From the NCBI GenBank assembly GCA_021823635.1, contig JAKANT010000014.1:1-11931 (forward strand): DNA of 11,931 nucleotides, written 5' to 3'. Position numbers and translations under genes: made by a program. The stretch is from Pseudomonadota bacterium. Lineage in GTDB: Bacteria; Pseudomonadota; Gammaproteobacteria; Burkholderiales; Burkholderiaceae_F. The stretch's first letter is position 1, and the number at the start of each line of letters is the position of its first letter. This document shows, one piece after another, positions 1-7,276 of the stretch. Below the pieces are notes generated by a model that did no database searches, was not told where the DNA came from, and was given only the letters and a program-made list of their open reading frames with translations.

Positions 1-1141
<1,141 letters not shown>

Positions 1142-1179
1142 GAAGGCACCTGCGGGGTAATGCGGCGAGGTCGTGCACG

Positions 1180-1185
1180 ATTCTA
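1180..1185 (-). promoter_or_regulatory. Putative -10 box of gcdH
   Basis: On the minus strand this reads TAGAAT, one mismatch from TATAAT, inside the 10-mer CGTAGAATCG. Transcription would begin near 1173, giving a leader of about 30 bases that contains the gcdH ribosome site. No good -35 hexamer sits at the usual distance. The same 10-mer occurs in front of the flavin reductase that heads the kyn operon (6182-6191). Confidence 0.4.
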
Positions 1186-1343
1186 CGCGGCGCCGCCGCT
1201 CGGCCCCGGTTGGCTGGGTATTCGCGCGAACGAAGCGCGCCGGCGCGGATAGACTCGCTGCACGCCGAGTGCGCGGCGCCCCGGCTGGGCGCGGGGGCCG
1301 CGTCGGGATGCGGCCGGGGCGGCCGAGGTTGCCGATGCCGAAC

Positions 1344-1350
1344 GGAGGGG
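1344..1350 (+). promoter_or_regulatory. Shine-Dalgarno deciding the FHA gene start
   Basis: GGAGGGG lies 3 bases before the GTG at 1354 (5 bases when counted from GGAGG). It is the strongest ribosome site in the region and selects GTG over the upstream in-frame ATG at 1210. The protein then begins directly with the first FHA beta-strand (MILTLRVLS). Confidence 0.7.
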
Positions 1351-1353
1351 GCG

Positions 1354-2418
1354 GTGATTCTGACCTTGCGGGTTTTGTCCTCGGGCGACGGCGGCGACGT
1401 CGCGCCGCTCGTGGCGCGGTTTGATGCCGCCGGCGGCCTGATCGGCCGCGCCGACAGCGCACGTCTGCGGCTGCCCGATCCCAAGCGCACGGTGTCGCGG
1501 TTTCACGCGCACGTGAGCTTCGCCGACGGCAGGTTCTACATCGAGGACATGGGCAGCCCCAACCCGGTCGCCATCAATGGCCGCGTGCTGCAGTCGGGAC
1601 AGCGGGCCGAGCTGAACCCGGGCGACCGGCTGGCGATCGCGCACTACGTGATCGGCGTGGAGATCGGCGATTCGCAACCGGCGCTCGCCGAGGAGGACGT
1701 GCCGTGGGACGAACGCGCCGAGGCCGAGGAGCGCACGCGCATCGTCGTCGACCGCAGCGCGATCGCGGCCGCCGGCGGGCCGCCGGCCACGCCGGCGGAA
1801 CTGTGGGAGGCGTTCGAGGAGGGCGCCAGGGCGCAGATCGAACTCCCGCACGGACTGCGCCCCGACACGATGCGCACGATCGGCGCCGTGCTGCGCAGCG
1901 CGATCGCCGCGCTGCGCAGGCAGCTCGGCCTGCGCATGCTGGTGCGGCGCGACGGCGGCGCCGAGACGGCGAGCATCCGCAACAAGAACAACAACCCGTT
2001 GAAGTTCGCGCTCGACGACGAACGGGCGCTCGCCGCGCTGGTCAAGCCGCCGCTGCCGACGTTCCTGTCCGGGCCGCAGGCGATCGACGACAGCGCCGCC
2101 GAACTGGAGGCCCACGCGCGCGCGACCATGTTCGCGATGCGCGCGGCGGCGCGCGAGCTGATGGCGCGCGTCGAACCGGCGGCGCTGGAGAAAAAGCTCG
2201 CGTCCTCGGGCCTGCTCGACTCGCTGCTGCCGGCGCGCCGCAAGGCGGCGCTATGGGATCTGTACGTCGCCGCGCTGCGCGAGATCGCGGCCATGCCGGG
2301 CGGCTTCGACGAAGCGTTCAGCCGCGCCTTCCTCGCCGCCTACGAGCAGGAAATGGCGCGGCTGCGTCGGCCGGGCACGCTGGCGCAGCCGCAGGAAGGC
2401 GCCGTCAACCGAGCATGA
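1354..2418 (+). CDS. tagH: Type VI secretion-associated FHA-domain protein (TagH/Fha type)
   Basis: FHA proteins bind phosphothreonine peptides; in type VI secretion, Fha/TagH takes part in the threonine-phosphorylation switch run by the PpkA kinase and PppA phosphatase. The 354-residue protein has an N-terminal FHA domain at about 1-105, with GR (31-32), SRFH (48-51) and NGR (75-77) in the canonical phospho-binding positions. An acidic linker follows (about 110-150). The C-terminal domain (about 165-340) matches the TagH type: the NNNPLKF motif (212-218), an EPAALE stretch (274-279) and a closing helix FSRAFLAAYEQEMARL. It is shorter than many TagH proteins, mainly in the linker. Start is GTG with GGAGGGG upstream. 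No baseplate, sheath, TssL/M, ClpV, kinase or phosphatase gene is visible. Its last 14 bases overlap the convergent thioesterase gene. The family assignment is firm; a role in secretion is inference. Confidence 0.85.
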   Translation: MILTLRVLSSGDGGDVAPLVARFDAAGGLIGRADSARLRLPDPKRTVSRFHAHVSFADGRFYIEDMGSPNPVAINGRVLQSGQRAELNPGDRLAIAHYVIGVEIGDSQPALAEEDVPWDERAEAEERTRIVVDRSAIAAAGGPPATPAELWEAFEEGARAQIELPHGLRPDTMRTIGAVLRSAIAALRRQLGLRMLVRRDGGAETASIRNKNNNPLKFALDDERALAALVKPPLPTFLSGPQAIDDSAAELEAHARATMFAMRAAARELMARVEPAALEKKLASSGLLDSLLPARRKAALWDLYVAALREIAAMPGGFDEAFSRAFLAAYEQEMARLRRPGTLAQPQEGAVNRA

Positions 2419-2815
2419 AGGCCTGGATCTTCTCGCGCAGGTCCGCCGGCACCGGCACCGCCTTGCCGGTACGCTGATCGACGCAGACGATCACGCGGTT
2501 CATGCGCACGCGGTGCTCGCCGTCCTTGTCCACCCCCATCGTGAAGCGGATCGAGCTGCGGCCGAGGTGGCTGACGGTGAGCCAGAAATCGACCGTCTCG
2601 CCCATCTTGGTGGGTTTGAGGAAGGTCGTCTCCAGCTTCACGCTCGGCAAGGCGAGCTGGCGCTGCATCAAAAGCTCGTCGAACGGGATCTCCAGCCCCT
2701 CGTAGAACCAGTCCTCGACCAGCGCGTTGAAGATGTGGAAGTAGTGCGGATAGAAGACGTAGCCGGTCGGGTCGCAGTGCGACAGGCGGATGATGTAGGG
2801 CTTGATGAACGTCAT
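2405..2815 (-). CDS. 4HBT-family acyl-CoA thioesterase
   Basis: Single hot-dog-fold thioesterase of 136 residues that hydrolyses an acyl- or aroyl-CoA to the free acid and CoA. The motif SHCDPTGYVFYPHYF (12-26) matches the active-site segment of 4-hydroxybenzoyl-CoA thioesterase; Asp15 corresponds to the catalytic Asp17 of the Pseudomonas enzyme. The later strands (GETVDFWLTVSHLGRSSIRF) are the usual hot-dog sheet. The start at 2815 is chosen because GAGGTG stands 5 bases before it and the fold begins at once; an upstream in-frame ATG at 2905 lies inside kynA and gives a Cys/Arg-rich non-conserved tail. It starts 16 bases after the kynA stop, so it is very likely the last gene of the kyn operon. 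The substrate is unknown; 2-aminobenzoyl-CoA or a derived thioester fits the context but is a guess. Confidence 0.9.
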   Translation of the reverse strand: MTFIKPYIIRLSHCDPTGYVFYPHYFHIFNALVEDWFYEGLEIPFDELLMQRQLALPSVKLETTFLKPTKMGETVDFWLTVSHLGRSSIRFTMGVDKDGEHRVRMNRVIVCVDQRTGKAVPVPADLREKIQAFMLG

Positions 2816-2831
2816 CGCCGCACCTCGTTCG

Positions 2832-3668
2832 TCAGAGATCCGTCCGCACCTTCCACAACTCCGGAAACAGCACCACGTCGAGCATCCTGCGCAGGTAGGC
2901 GACACCGCTGGTGCCGCCGGTGCCGCGCTTGAAACCGATCACGCGCTCGACGGTCGTCATGTGCCGAAACCGCCATTGGCGGAAAGCGTCTTCCAGATCG
3001 ACCAGTTCCTCCGCGAGTTCGTAAAGCTCCCAGTGCTCGCGCGGCGCGCGGTACACCGTCAGCCATGCCGCTTCGACCGAGTCGTCGAAGCGGTGCGGCA
3101 GGCTGCGGTCGCGCGCCAGCACCTGCGGCGCGATCGCGAAACCGCGCCGCGCCAGGGCCGCGATCGCCTCGTCGTACAGCGACGGCGCGGCGAGCGCGCG
3201 CTGCAACTGCGCATGGATATCGGCGCGCTGCTCGTGCACCTTGAGCAGCGCCGCGTTCTTGTTACCCAGGATGTATTCGATCTCGCGGTACTGCCAGGAC
3301 TGAAAGCCGGAACTGGACCCCAAATACGGCCGAATCGCGCTGTACTCGGACGGCGTCAGGGTCGAGAGCACGTCCCAGGCATGCACCAGTTGCTCCATCA
3401 CGCGCGACACGCGCGCCAGCATCTTGAACGCCGGCGGCAGTTCGTCGGCCGCGATCGCGGCGCGCGCGCCGCGCAACTCGATCAGGGCCAGCTTCATCCA
3501 CAGCTCGCTGGTCTGGTGCTGGATGATGAACAGCCACTCGTTCGGATCGGGCGAGCGCGGGTGCTGGGCGTTCAGGATCGCGTCCAGATGCAGGTAGTCG
3601 CCGTAGGTCATCGCGGCGGCGGGTTCGCCGCGGGCGCCGCCGGCCGCGCAGTCGATCGCATCGCTCAT
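2832..3668 (-). CDS. kynA: Tryptophan 2,3-dioxygenase
   Basis: Heme enzyme that inserts O2 into L-tryptophan to give N-formylkynurenine, the first step of the kynurenine pathway; cytosolic homotetramer. The 278-residue length is typical. Residues known from the Xanthomonas enzyme are present at a constant offset of four: Phe47 and His51 in FIIQHQTSELWMKL, Tyr109, Arg113 in SAIRPYLG, Ser120, the proximal heme ligand His236 in RFRHMTTVERVIGFKRG, and Thr250 in GTGGTSG. The start at 3668 (MSDAID) overlaps the kynU stop in ATGA; an upstream ATG at 3707 would add 13 unlikely residues inside kynU. It is translated by coupling to kynU and followed 16 bases later by the thioesterase. No anomaly seen. 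Confidence 0.97.
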   Translation of the reverse strand: MSDAIDCAAGGARGEPAAAMTYGDYLHLDAILNAQHPRSPDPNEWLFIIQHQTSELWMKLALIELRGARAAIAADELPPAFKMLARVSRVMEQLVHAWDVLSTLTPSEYSAIRPYLGSSSGFQSWQYREIEYILGNKNAALLKVHEQRADIHAQLQRALAAPSLYDEAIAALARRGFAIAPQVLARDRSLPHRFDDSVEAAWLTVYRAPREHWELYELAEELVDLEDAFRQWRFRHMTTVERVIGFKRGTGGTSGVAYLRRMLDVVLFPELWKVRTDL

Positions 3669-4936
3669 GTCACCGCCTTGCGCTGGTGGAAATGCGGTTG
3701 ATCCCAACTGCCGGAAGTCAGCACCTCGCGCAATGCCTCGACCGCATCCCAGACGTCGACGAAGCGCAGGTAAAGCGGCGCGAAGCCGAAGCGCAGGATG
3801 TCGGGCGCGCGGAAGTCACCGATCACCCCGCGCGCGATCAGCGCCTGCATGATCGGCCAGGCGTTGGCGTGCGCGAGGCTGACCTGGCTGCCGCGGTAAC
3901 CGGCGTCGCGCGGCGTGACCAGCCGCAGACCGAAGCCGGCGCAGCGCTCCTCGACCAGCCGCATGAAAAGCTCCGTGAGCTGCACCGACTTCGCGCGCAG
4001 GGCGTCGATGCCGGCGGCGAGCACCGTATCGACGCCGCATTCGAGCGCGGCCAGCGCCAGGATCGACGGCGTGCCGACGCAAAAGCGGTCGATCGAGCGT
4101 GCGGGCTCGTAATCGGGCGCGAAGTCGAACGGCGCGCGATGGCCGAGCCAGCCTGCCAGCGGCTGCACGAAACGCTCGCCGGCGAGCGCCTTCAGGTGCC
4201 GGTCGGCGACGTACAGGAAGGCCGGCGCGCCGGGCCCGCCGTTCAGATACTTGTAGCCGCAGCCGACCGCGAAATCCACGTGCGCGGCGTTCAGATCCAC
4301 CGGCACGGCGCCGACCGAATGCGCGAGGTCCCAGATCGCCAGCGCGCCGGCCTGCTGCGCGCGGTAGGTGACCGAGGTCAGCGAGTGCTTGGCGCCGGTG
4401 CGGTAATTGACGTGCGTGAGCATGACCGCGGCCACCGACTCGTCGATCGCCGCGGTCACTTCGTTGAACTCGACCAGGCGCAGCTCGTAGCGGCCGCCGA
4501 GCCATTCGGCCAGCCCCTGCGCGATGTACAGGTCGGTCGGGAAGTTGCCGCGCTCGGAGACGATCAGGCGCCGCTCGCGCATCGACACCTGCGGCCGCTC
4601 GGACTGCAGTTTCAGCGCCGCGGCCAGCACCTTGAACAGGTTGATCGAGGTCGAATCGGCGCACACCACTTCGTGCGGAGCGGCGCCGATCAGCTTGGCG
4701 ATCTTGGCGCCGACGCGCCGCGGCGCCTCGATCCAGCCGGCGTCGTTCCAGGCACGGATCAGCCGCTCGCCCCATTCGTCTTCGATCACCTGCCGCAGCC
4801 GCGGCAATGTGGCGCGCGGCAGCGCCCCCAGCGAATTGCCGTCCAGATAGATCACGCCGTCCGGCAGCGCGAAGGCGTCGCGGTGCGCGGCCAGCGGATC
4901 GCGCCGGTCGAGCGCTTCGCAGTCGTCGCGCGTCAT
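3665..4936 (-). CDS. kynU: Kynureninase
   Basis: PLP-dependent hydrolase that splits L-kynurenine into anthranilate and L-alanine; cytosolic dimer. The protein has 423 residues, a normal length. Family landmarks are LDGNSLGALP (31-40), ADSTSINLFK (93-102), IWDLAHSVGAVPVDL (201-215, with the PLP-ring aspartate at 203) and CGYKYLNGGPGAPAF (226-240), in which Lys229 is the PLP-binding lysine. The C-terminal part SIDRFCVGTPSILAL is also typical. The start is ATG 4936, the only plausible choice because the frame meets a stop about 36 bases upstream. No Shine-Dalgarno precedes it (the preceding bases are CGGCGACGACGC), so translation probably depends on ribosomes ending at the overlapping TGA of a short upstream ORF. 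It overlaps kynA by ATGA at its 3' end. Confidence 0.97.
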   Translation of the reverse strand: MTRDDCEALDRRDPLAAHRDAFALPDGVIYLDGNSLGALPRATLPRLRQVIEDEWGERLIRAWNDAGWIEAPRRVGAKIAKLIGAAPHEVVCADSTSINLFKVLAAALKLQSERPQVSMRERRLIVSERGNFPTDLYIAQGLAEWLGGRYELRLVEFNEVTAAIDESVAAVMLTHVNYRTGAKHSLTSVTYRAQQAGALAIWDLAHSVGAVPVDLNAAHVDFAVGCGYKYLNGGPGAPAFLYVADRHLKALAGERFVQPLAGWLGHRAPFDFAPDYEPARSIDRFCVGTPSILALAALECGVDTVLAAGIDALRAKSVQLTELFMRLVEERCAGFGLRLVTPRDAGYRGSQVSLAHANAWPIMQALIARGVIGDFRAPDILRFGFAPLYLRFVDVWDAVEALREVLTSGSWDQPHFHQRKAVT

Positions 4937-5037
4937 GCGTCGTCGCCGGGCGCAACCGGCGCGCGGTCAGACACGGCGGTGGCTTGCACGTCGTTGCGGA
5001 CTGCGCTCATCGGCGCGCTTTCGCGTGACGGATGCAT
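4933..5037 (-). CDS. Possible 34-codon bridging ORF between kynB and kynU
   Basis: The 101-base gap between kynB and kynU holds one frame that begins with ATG immediately after the kynB stop (TGAATG) and ends with a TGA overlapping the kynU ATG as ATGA. I checked it codon by codon: 34 sense codons, starting MHPSRESAPMSAV and ending VAPGDDA, with a second ATG at codon 10 (5010). It shows no domain, signal peptide or membrane segment. A weak AGGTCG lies about 8 bases before the first ATG, inside the end of kynB. Since kynU has no ribosome site of its own, this ORF could serve to carry ribosomes to kynU. It may equally be a chance open frame in G+C-rich DNA, and the peptide itself need not have a function. 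Confidence 0.4.
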   Translation of the reverse strand: MHPSRESAPMSAVRNDVQATAVSDRAPVAPGDDA

Positions 5038-5661
5038 TCACAGCGACCTGAGCACGGCGCGCACCGGGCTGGCATCCAGGCCGCACCATTTGAGTGGTAG
5101 CGCGATCAGTTCGTAATCGCCTTCCGGCACCTCGTCGAGCACGAGCCCCTCCAGGATCGCAATGCGCAAGGCGCGCACGCGCTGGTGGCTGTCGAGCGTC
5201 TTGCTGCGCTCCGGATCGAGCGACGGCGTGTCGATGCCGATCAGCCGCACGCCGTGCGCGTGCAGCAGTTCGACCGCGGCCGGCGCGACGGCGGCGAAAT
5301 CCGGATCCCAGCCGCTCGGCACGCGCTGGTACGTGCGCAGCAGCACGCGCGGCGGCGTGTCGCGCAGCCGCTCCACGACGTGCTGCGGCTCGACCAGCGG
5401 GCGCACGCCGATCGCGTGGATCACGCGGCAGCGGCCGAGATACGGCTCGAGCGGCACGTCGCCGATCGAAGCGCCGGCGTCGTCGTAGTGCAGCGGCGCG
5501 TCGGCGTGGCTGCCGGTGTGCGGCGACATCGTGATTTCGGACACGTTGACCGGGCAGCCGGGGGCGATCTTCCAGGTCCAGCGAAACGAAAAGGGGGTGT
5601 CGCCCGGGAACACCGGGAAACCCGGCGCCACGGCAGGCGAGATGTCCCACAGGCGCATCAT
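5038..5661 (-). CDS. kynB: Kynurenine formamidase (arylformamidase)
   Basis: Metal-dependent cyclase-family hydrolase that removes formate from N-formylkynurenine to give kynurenine, the second step of the pathway. The 207-residue product opens RLWDISPAVAPGFPVFPGDT, typical for bacterial KynB. The metal-binding segment is SPHTGSHADAPLHY (46-59) with His48, His52 and Asp54; the later ligand/catalytic positions are His159 (TLDSHQ) and Glu171 (AILEGLVLDEVP). The last strand, GDYELIALPLKW, is also conserved. Two adjacent ATGs (5661 and 5658) can start it; the first overlaps the flavin reductase stop as ATGA, so the proteins differ by one Met only. No anomaly. Confidence 0.96.
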   Translation of the reverse strand: MMRLWDISPAVAPGFPVFPGDTPFSFRWTWKIAPGCPVNVSEITMSPHTGSHADAPLHYDDAGASIGDVPLEPYLGRCRVIHAIGVRPLVEPQHVVERLRDTPPRVLLRTYQRVPSGWDPDFAAVAPAAVELLHAHGVRLIGIDTPSLDPERSKTLDSHQRVRALRIAILEGLVLDEVPEGDYELIALPLKWCGLDASPVRAVLRSL

Positions 5662-6176
5662 GTCCAGGGGGAACGCAGCGCGCGCGGCAGCGGCGCTTCC
5701 TCGAGGTGGCGTACGTAGCGGCTGTCGTGAAAGATCAGCGGCGCGCCGCCGCCGATCGCAAACGCCTCGACGCGCCCGACCAGGATCACGTGGTCGCCCT
5801 CCGGATACTGGCTGCGGTTGCCGCACTCGAACCAGGCCACGCAGCCTTCCAGCAGCGGCAGCCCCGAATCGTTGCTGCGCCAACGCGTGGCGCCGAACTT
5901 GTCGGCGCCGCGGGTGGCGAACGCCGCCGCCACTTCGAGCTGATCGACCGCCAGCACGTGGATCAAGTAGCTTTGGCAGGTCCGAAAGACTTCGTAACTC
6001 TGCGCCGTCAGCGCGATGCTCCACAGCACCAGCGGCGGGTCGAGCGAAACCGAGGCGAACGAATTGACGGTCAGACCGACCGGCGTGCCGTCGGGGGAAC
6101 GCGTGGTGACCACCGTCACGCCGGTGGCGAACTGGGCCAGCGCCTTGCGGATGTCGTGGCTCGCGCGCGCCTGCAT
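5658..6176 (-). CDS. Flavin reductase-like (HpaC/DIM6-NTAB type) protein
   Basis: 172-residue protein of the flavin reductase-like domain family, which binds FMN or FAD and uses NAD(P)H to supply reduced flavin to a partner monooxygenase. Family landmarks are IRKALAQFATGVTVVTTR (9-26), the flavin-binding PVGLTVNSFASVSLDPPLVLW (positions 32-52) and GDHVILVGRVEAF. It is the first gene of the kyn operon and is joined to kynB by an ATGA overlap, so it is co-translated with tryptophan catabolism. No monooxygenase component is in the window, so its partner is unknown; an anthranilate- or aminobenzoyl-CoA-attacking oxygenase would fit. The start at 6176 has no Shine-Dalgarno and lies just 7 bases after a TAGAAT box, which suggests a leaderless message. 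The domain is certain, the physiological role is not. Confidence 0.88.
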   Translation of the reverse strand: MQARASHDIRKALAQFATGVTVVTTRSPDGTPVGLTVNSFASVSLDPPLVLWSIALTAQSYEVFRTCQSYLIHVLAVDQLEVAAAFATRGADKFGATRWRSNDSGLPLLEGCVAWFECGNRSQYPEGDHVILVGRVEAFAIGGGAPLIFHDSRYVRHLEEAPLPRALRSPWT

Positions 6177-6230
6177 GGCGGCGATTCTACGGGGGCCCTT
6201 CGGCGCGGCGCTACCATCGCGCCATGCAGG
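6170..6230. promoter_or_regulatory. Divergent promoter region with mirrored start sites
   Basis: Only 47 bases separate the divergent ATGs of the flavin reductase (6176, minus) and the DUF1992 gene (6224, plus). The minus strand has TAGAAT at 6189-6184, 7 bases before its ATG; the plus strand has TACCAT at 6212-6217, 6 bases before its ATG. Neither gene has a Shine-Dalgarno. Both -35 regions are poor and each would lie over the other promoter. A 12-base inverted repeat, CGCCATGCAGGC at 6220-6231 and its complement at 6169-6180, covers both start codons. Confidence 0.45.
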
Positions 6231-6607
6231 CACCGTTCGGTCTGGACGCACTCGTGGAGCGGCGCATCGCCGAGGCGATGGCGCGCGGCGAGTTCGACGA
6301 TCTGCCGGGCGCGGGCAAGCCGCTTGCGTTGGACGACGACCCGCTCGTGCCGGCAGAGGTGCGCGTCGCCTACCGCTTGCTGAAGAACGCCGGCTTCCTA
6401 CCGCCGGAGCTGGAGCAGTTTGCCGAGATTGGCCGCCTGATCGCCGCGATCGAACGCGAGGCGATCGCGCCCGACGGCGGCCGCGCTGGCAAGCGCCTGC
6501 GCGCGCTGCTGCTGCAACTGGAGGCGAGCGGCCGGCCGGCCACCGCCGCGCGCGTCTGGCACGAATACGAAGAAGCGCTCGCGCGGCGGCTTGCGCGCGA
6601 CGCTTGA
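6224..6607 (+). CDS. DUF1992 protein (DnaJ-homologue subfamily C member 28 conserved domain)
   Basis: 127-residue cytosolic protein that is essentially one DUF1992 domain. The signature VERRIAEAMARGEFDDLPGAG, continuing KPLALDDD (about 11-39), and the helix YRLLKNAGFLPPELEQFAEI are diagnostic. E. coli YhdN belongs to the same family. Its function is not established; the domain also occurs in a DnaJ-like eukaryotic protein, but no J domain is present here. It is divergent from the kyn operon and precedes lemA by 66 bases that include a hairpin with a T-run. There is no ribosome site, and TACCAT lies 6 bases before the ATG, so the message may be leaderless. Confidence 0.85.
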   Translation: MQAPFGLDALVERRIAEAMARGEFDDLPGAGKPLALDDDPLVPAEVRVAYRLLKNAGFLPPELEQFAEIGRLIAAIEREAIAPDGGRAGKRLRALLLQLEASGRPATAARVWHEYEEALARRLARDA

Positions 6608-6633
6608 GTTTCGGCGGCTGCGTACCCACATCG

Positions 6634-6659
6634 CGCGGCGGCCGTGCTGCGAAGTTTTT
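6634..6659 (+). terminator. Weak terminator- or attenuator-like hairpin before lemA
   Basis: A six-base-pair stem (CGCGGC 6634-6639 with GCTGCG 6646-6651, one G-T pair) with a six-base loop is followed by AAG and five T residues (6655-6659). It lies downstream of the DUF1992 stop and ends only 5 bases before the lemA ribosome site. The stem is short and the T-run brief, so termination would be weak. Confidence 0.3.
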
Positions 6660-6663
6660 CTGT

Positions 6664-6668
6664 GGAGG
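6664..6668 (+). promoter_or_regulatory. Shine-Dalgarno of lemA
   Basis: GGAGG, five bases before ATG 6674. It selects this start over the in-frame ATG at 6644, whose extra ten residues would sit in front of the lipoprotein signal peptide. Confidence 0.75.
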
Positions 6669-6673
6669 AAACG

Positions 6674-7276
6674 ATGACAAGAATGCTGCGCGCCGTCCTT
6701 GCATTGGCCTTGGCGAGCCTGCTCGCGGGCTGCGGTTACAACGAAATCCAGCGCCGCGACGAGGCGGTGAAGGCGGCCTGGGCCGAAGTGCTGTCGCAGT
6801 ATCAGCGCCGCGCCGATCTGATCCCGAACATCGTCAACACGGTCAAGGGCGAAGCGAACTTCGAGCAGGAGACGCTCGCGCGCGTGGTGGAGGCGCGCGC
6901 CAAGGCGACCTCGATTCAGGCCACGCCGGAGCTGGTCAACGACCCGGCGGCACTGGCTCGCTTCCAGCAGGCTCAGGGCGAGCTGTCCTCCGCGTTGGCG
7001 CGGCTGCTGGTGGTGGTGGAGAACTATCCGAACCTGAAAGCGAACGCGGCCTTCCAGGACCTGCGCACGCAGCTCGAAGGCACGGAGAACCGCATCGCGG
7101 TCGCGCGCAACCGCTACATCAAGGCGGTGCAGGATTACAACACGTACGTGCGCCAGATTCCGCAGAACATCACCGCGATGGTGTTCGGCTACCGAGAGAA
7201 GGCGCAGTTCGCGGTCGATAACGAGGCGGAGCTGAAGAAGGCGCCGACGGTCGATTTCGGCACGGCCAAGAAATGA
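6674..7276 (+). CDS. lemA: LemA family lipoprotein
   Basis: 200-residue LemA-family protein, largely helical, of unresolved function; family members sit in the envelope and often neighbour TPM-domain or peptidase genes. A lipoprotein signal peptide is clear: MTRMLRAVLALALASLLAGC with Cys20 as lipid-anchored residue (lipobox LAGC). The mature part begins GYNEIQRRDEAVKAAWAEV, followed by QYQRRADLIPNIVNTVKG, the most conserved LemA segment, and later ARNRYIKAVQDYN. Most LemA proteins are N-terminally membrane-anchored helices; here the anchor is the lipid. Glycine at +2 after the cysteine gives no inner-membrane retention signal, so outer-membrane attachment is possible. The start is set by GGAGG. 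Its stop overlaps the next gene as ATGA, implying a coupled operon. Confidence 0.92.
   Translation: MTRMLRAVLALALASLLAGCGYNEIQRRDEAVKAAWAEVLSQYQRRADLIPNIVNTVKGEANFEQETLARVVEARAKATSIQATPELVNDPAALARFQQAQGELSSALARLLVVVENYPNLKANAAFQDLRTQLEGTENRIAVARNRYIKAVQDYNTYVRQIPQNITAMVFGYREKAQFAVDNEAELKKAPTVDFGTAKK

Larger units (their letters stand above)
1142..1353. other. Divergent intergenic region gcdH / FHA gene
   Basis: This 212-base gap is the longest non-coding stretch in the window. It must hold the promoters of both divergent genes. I see the TAGAAT box for gcdH, a perfect 10-base palindrome TTCGCGCGAA at 1221-1230, and a weak TAGACT (1250-1255) that could be a -10 for the plus-strand gene. An open frame continuous with the FHA gene runs back to 1210, but its translation is Arg/Ala/Gly-rich, resembles no domain, and lacks a ribosome site at its ATG, so I treat it as non-coding. 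Confidence 0.5.

Noticed and set aside
1210..1353. N-terminal extension of the FHA protein from ATG 1210
   Set aside because: No ribosome site there, low-complexity translation, and a strong GGAGGGG precedes the GTG at 1354, where the FHA fold begins.
2816..2905. N-terminal extension of the thioesterase from ATG 2905
   Set aside because: It would overlap the end of kynA by many codons and adds a Cys/Arg-rich segment not seen in 4HBT proteins; the ATG at 2815 has its own GAGGTG site.
3686..5116. 476-codon open frame on the plus strand, opposite kynU
   Set aside because: Shadow of kynU and its flank; no recognisable motif, and the opposite strand encodes fully conserved kynureninase.
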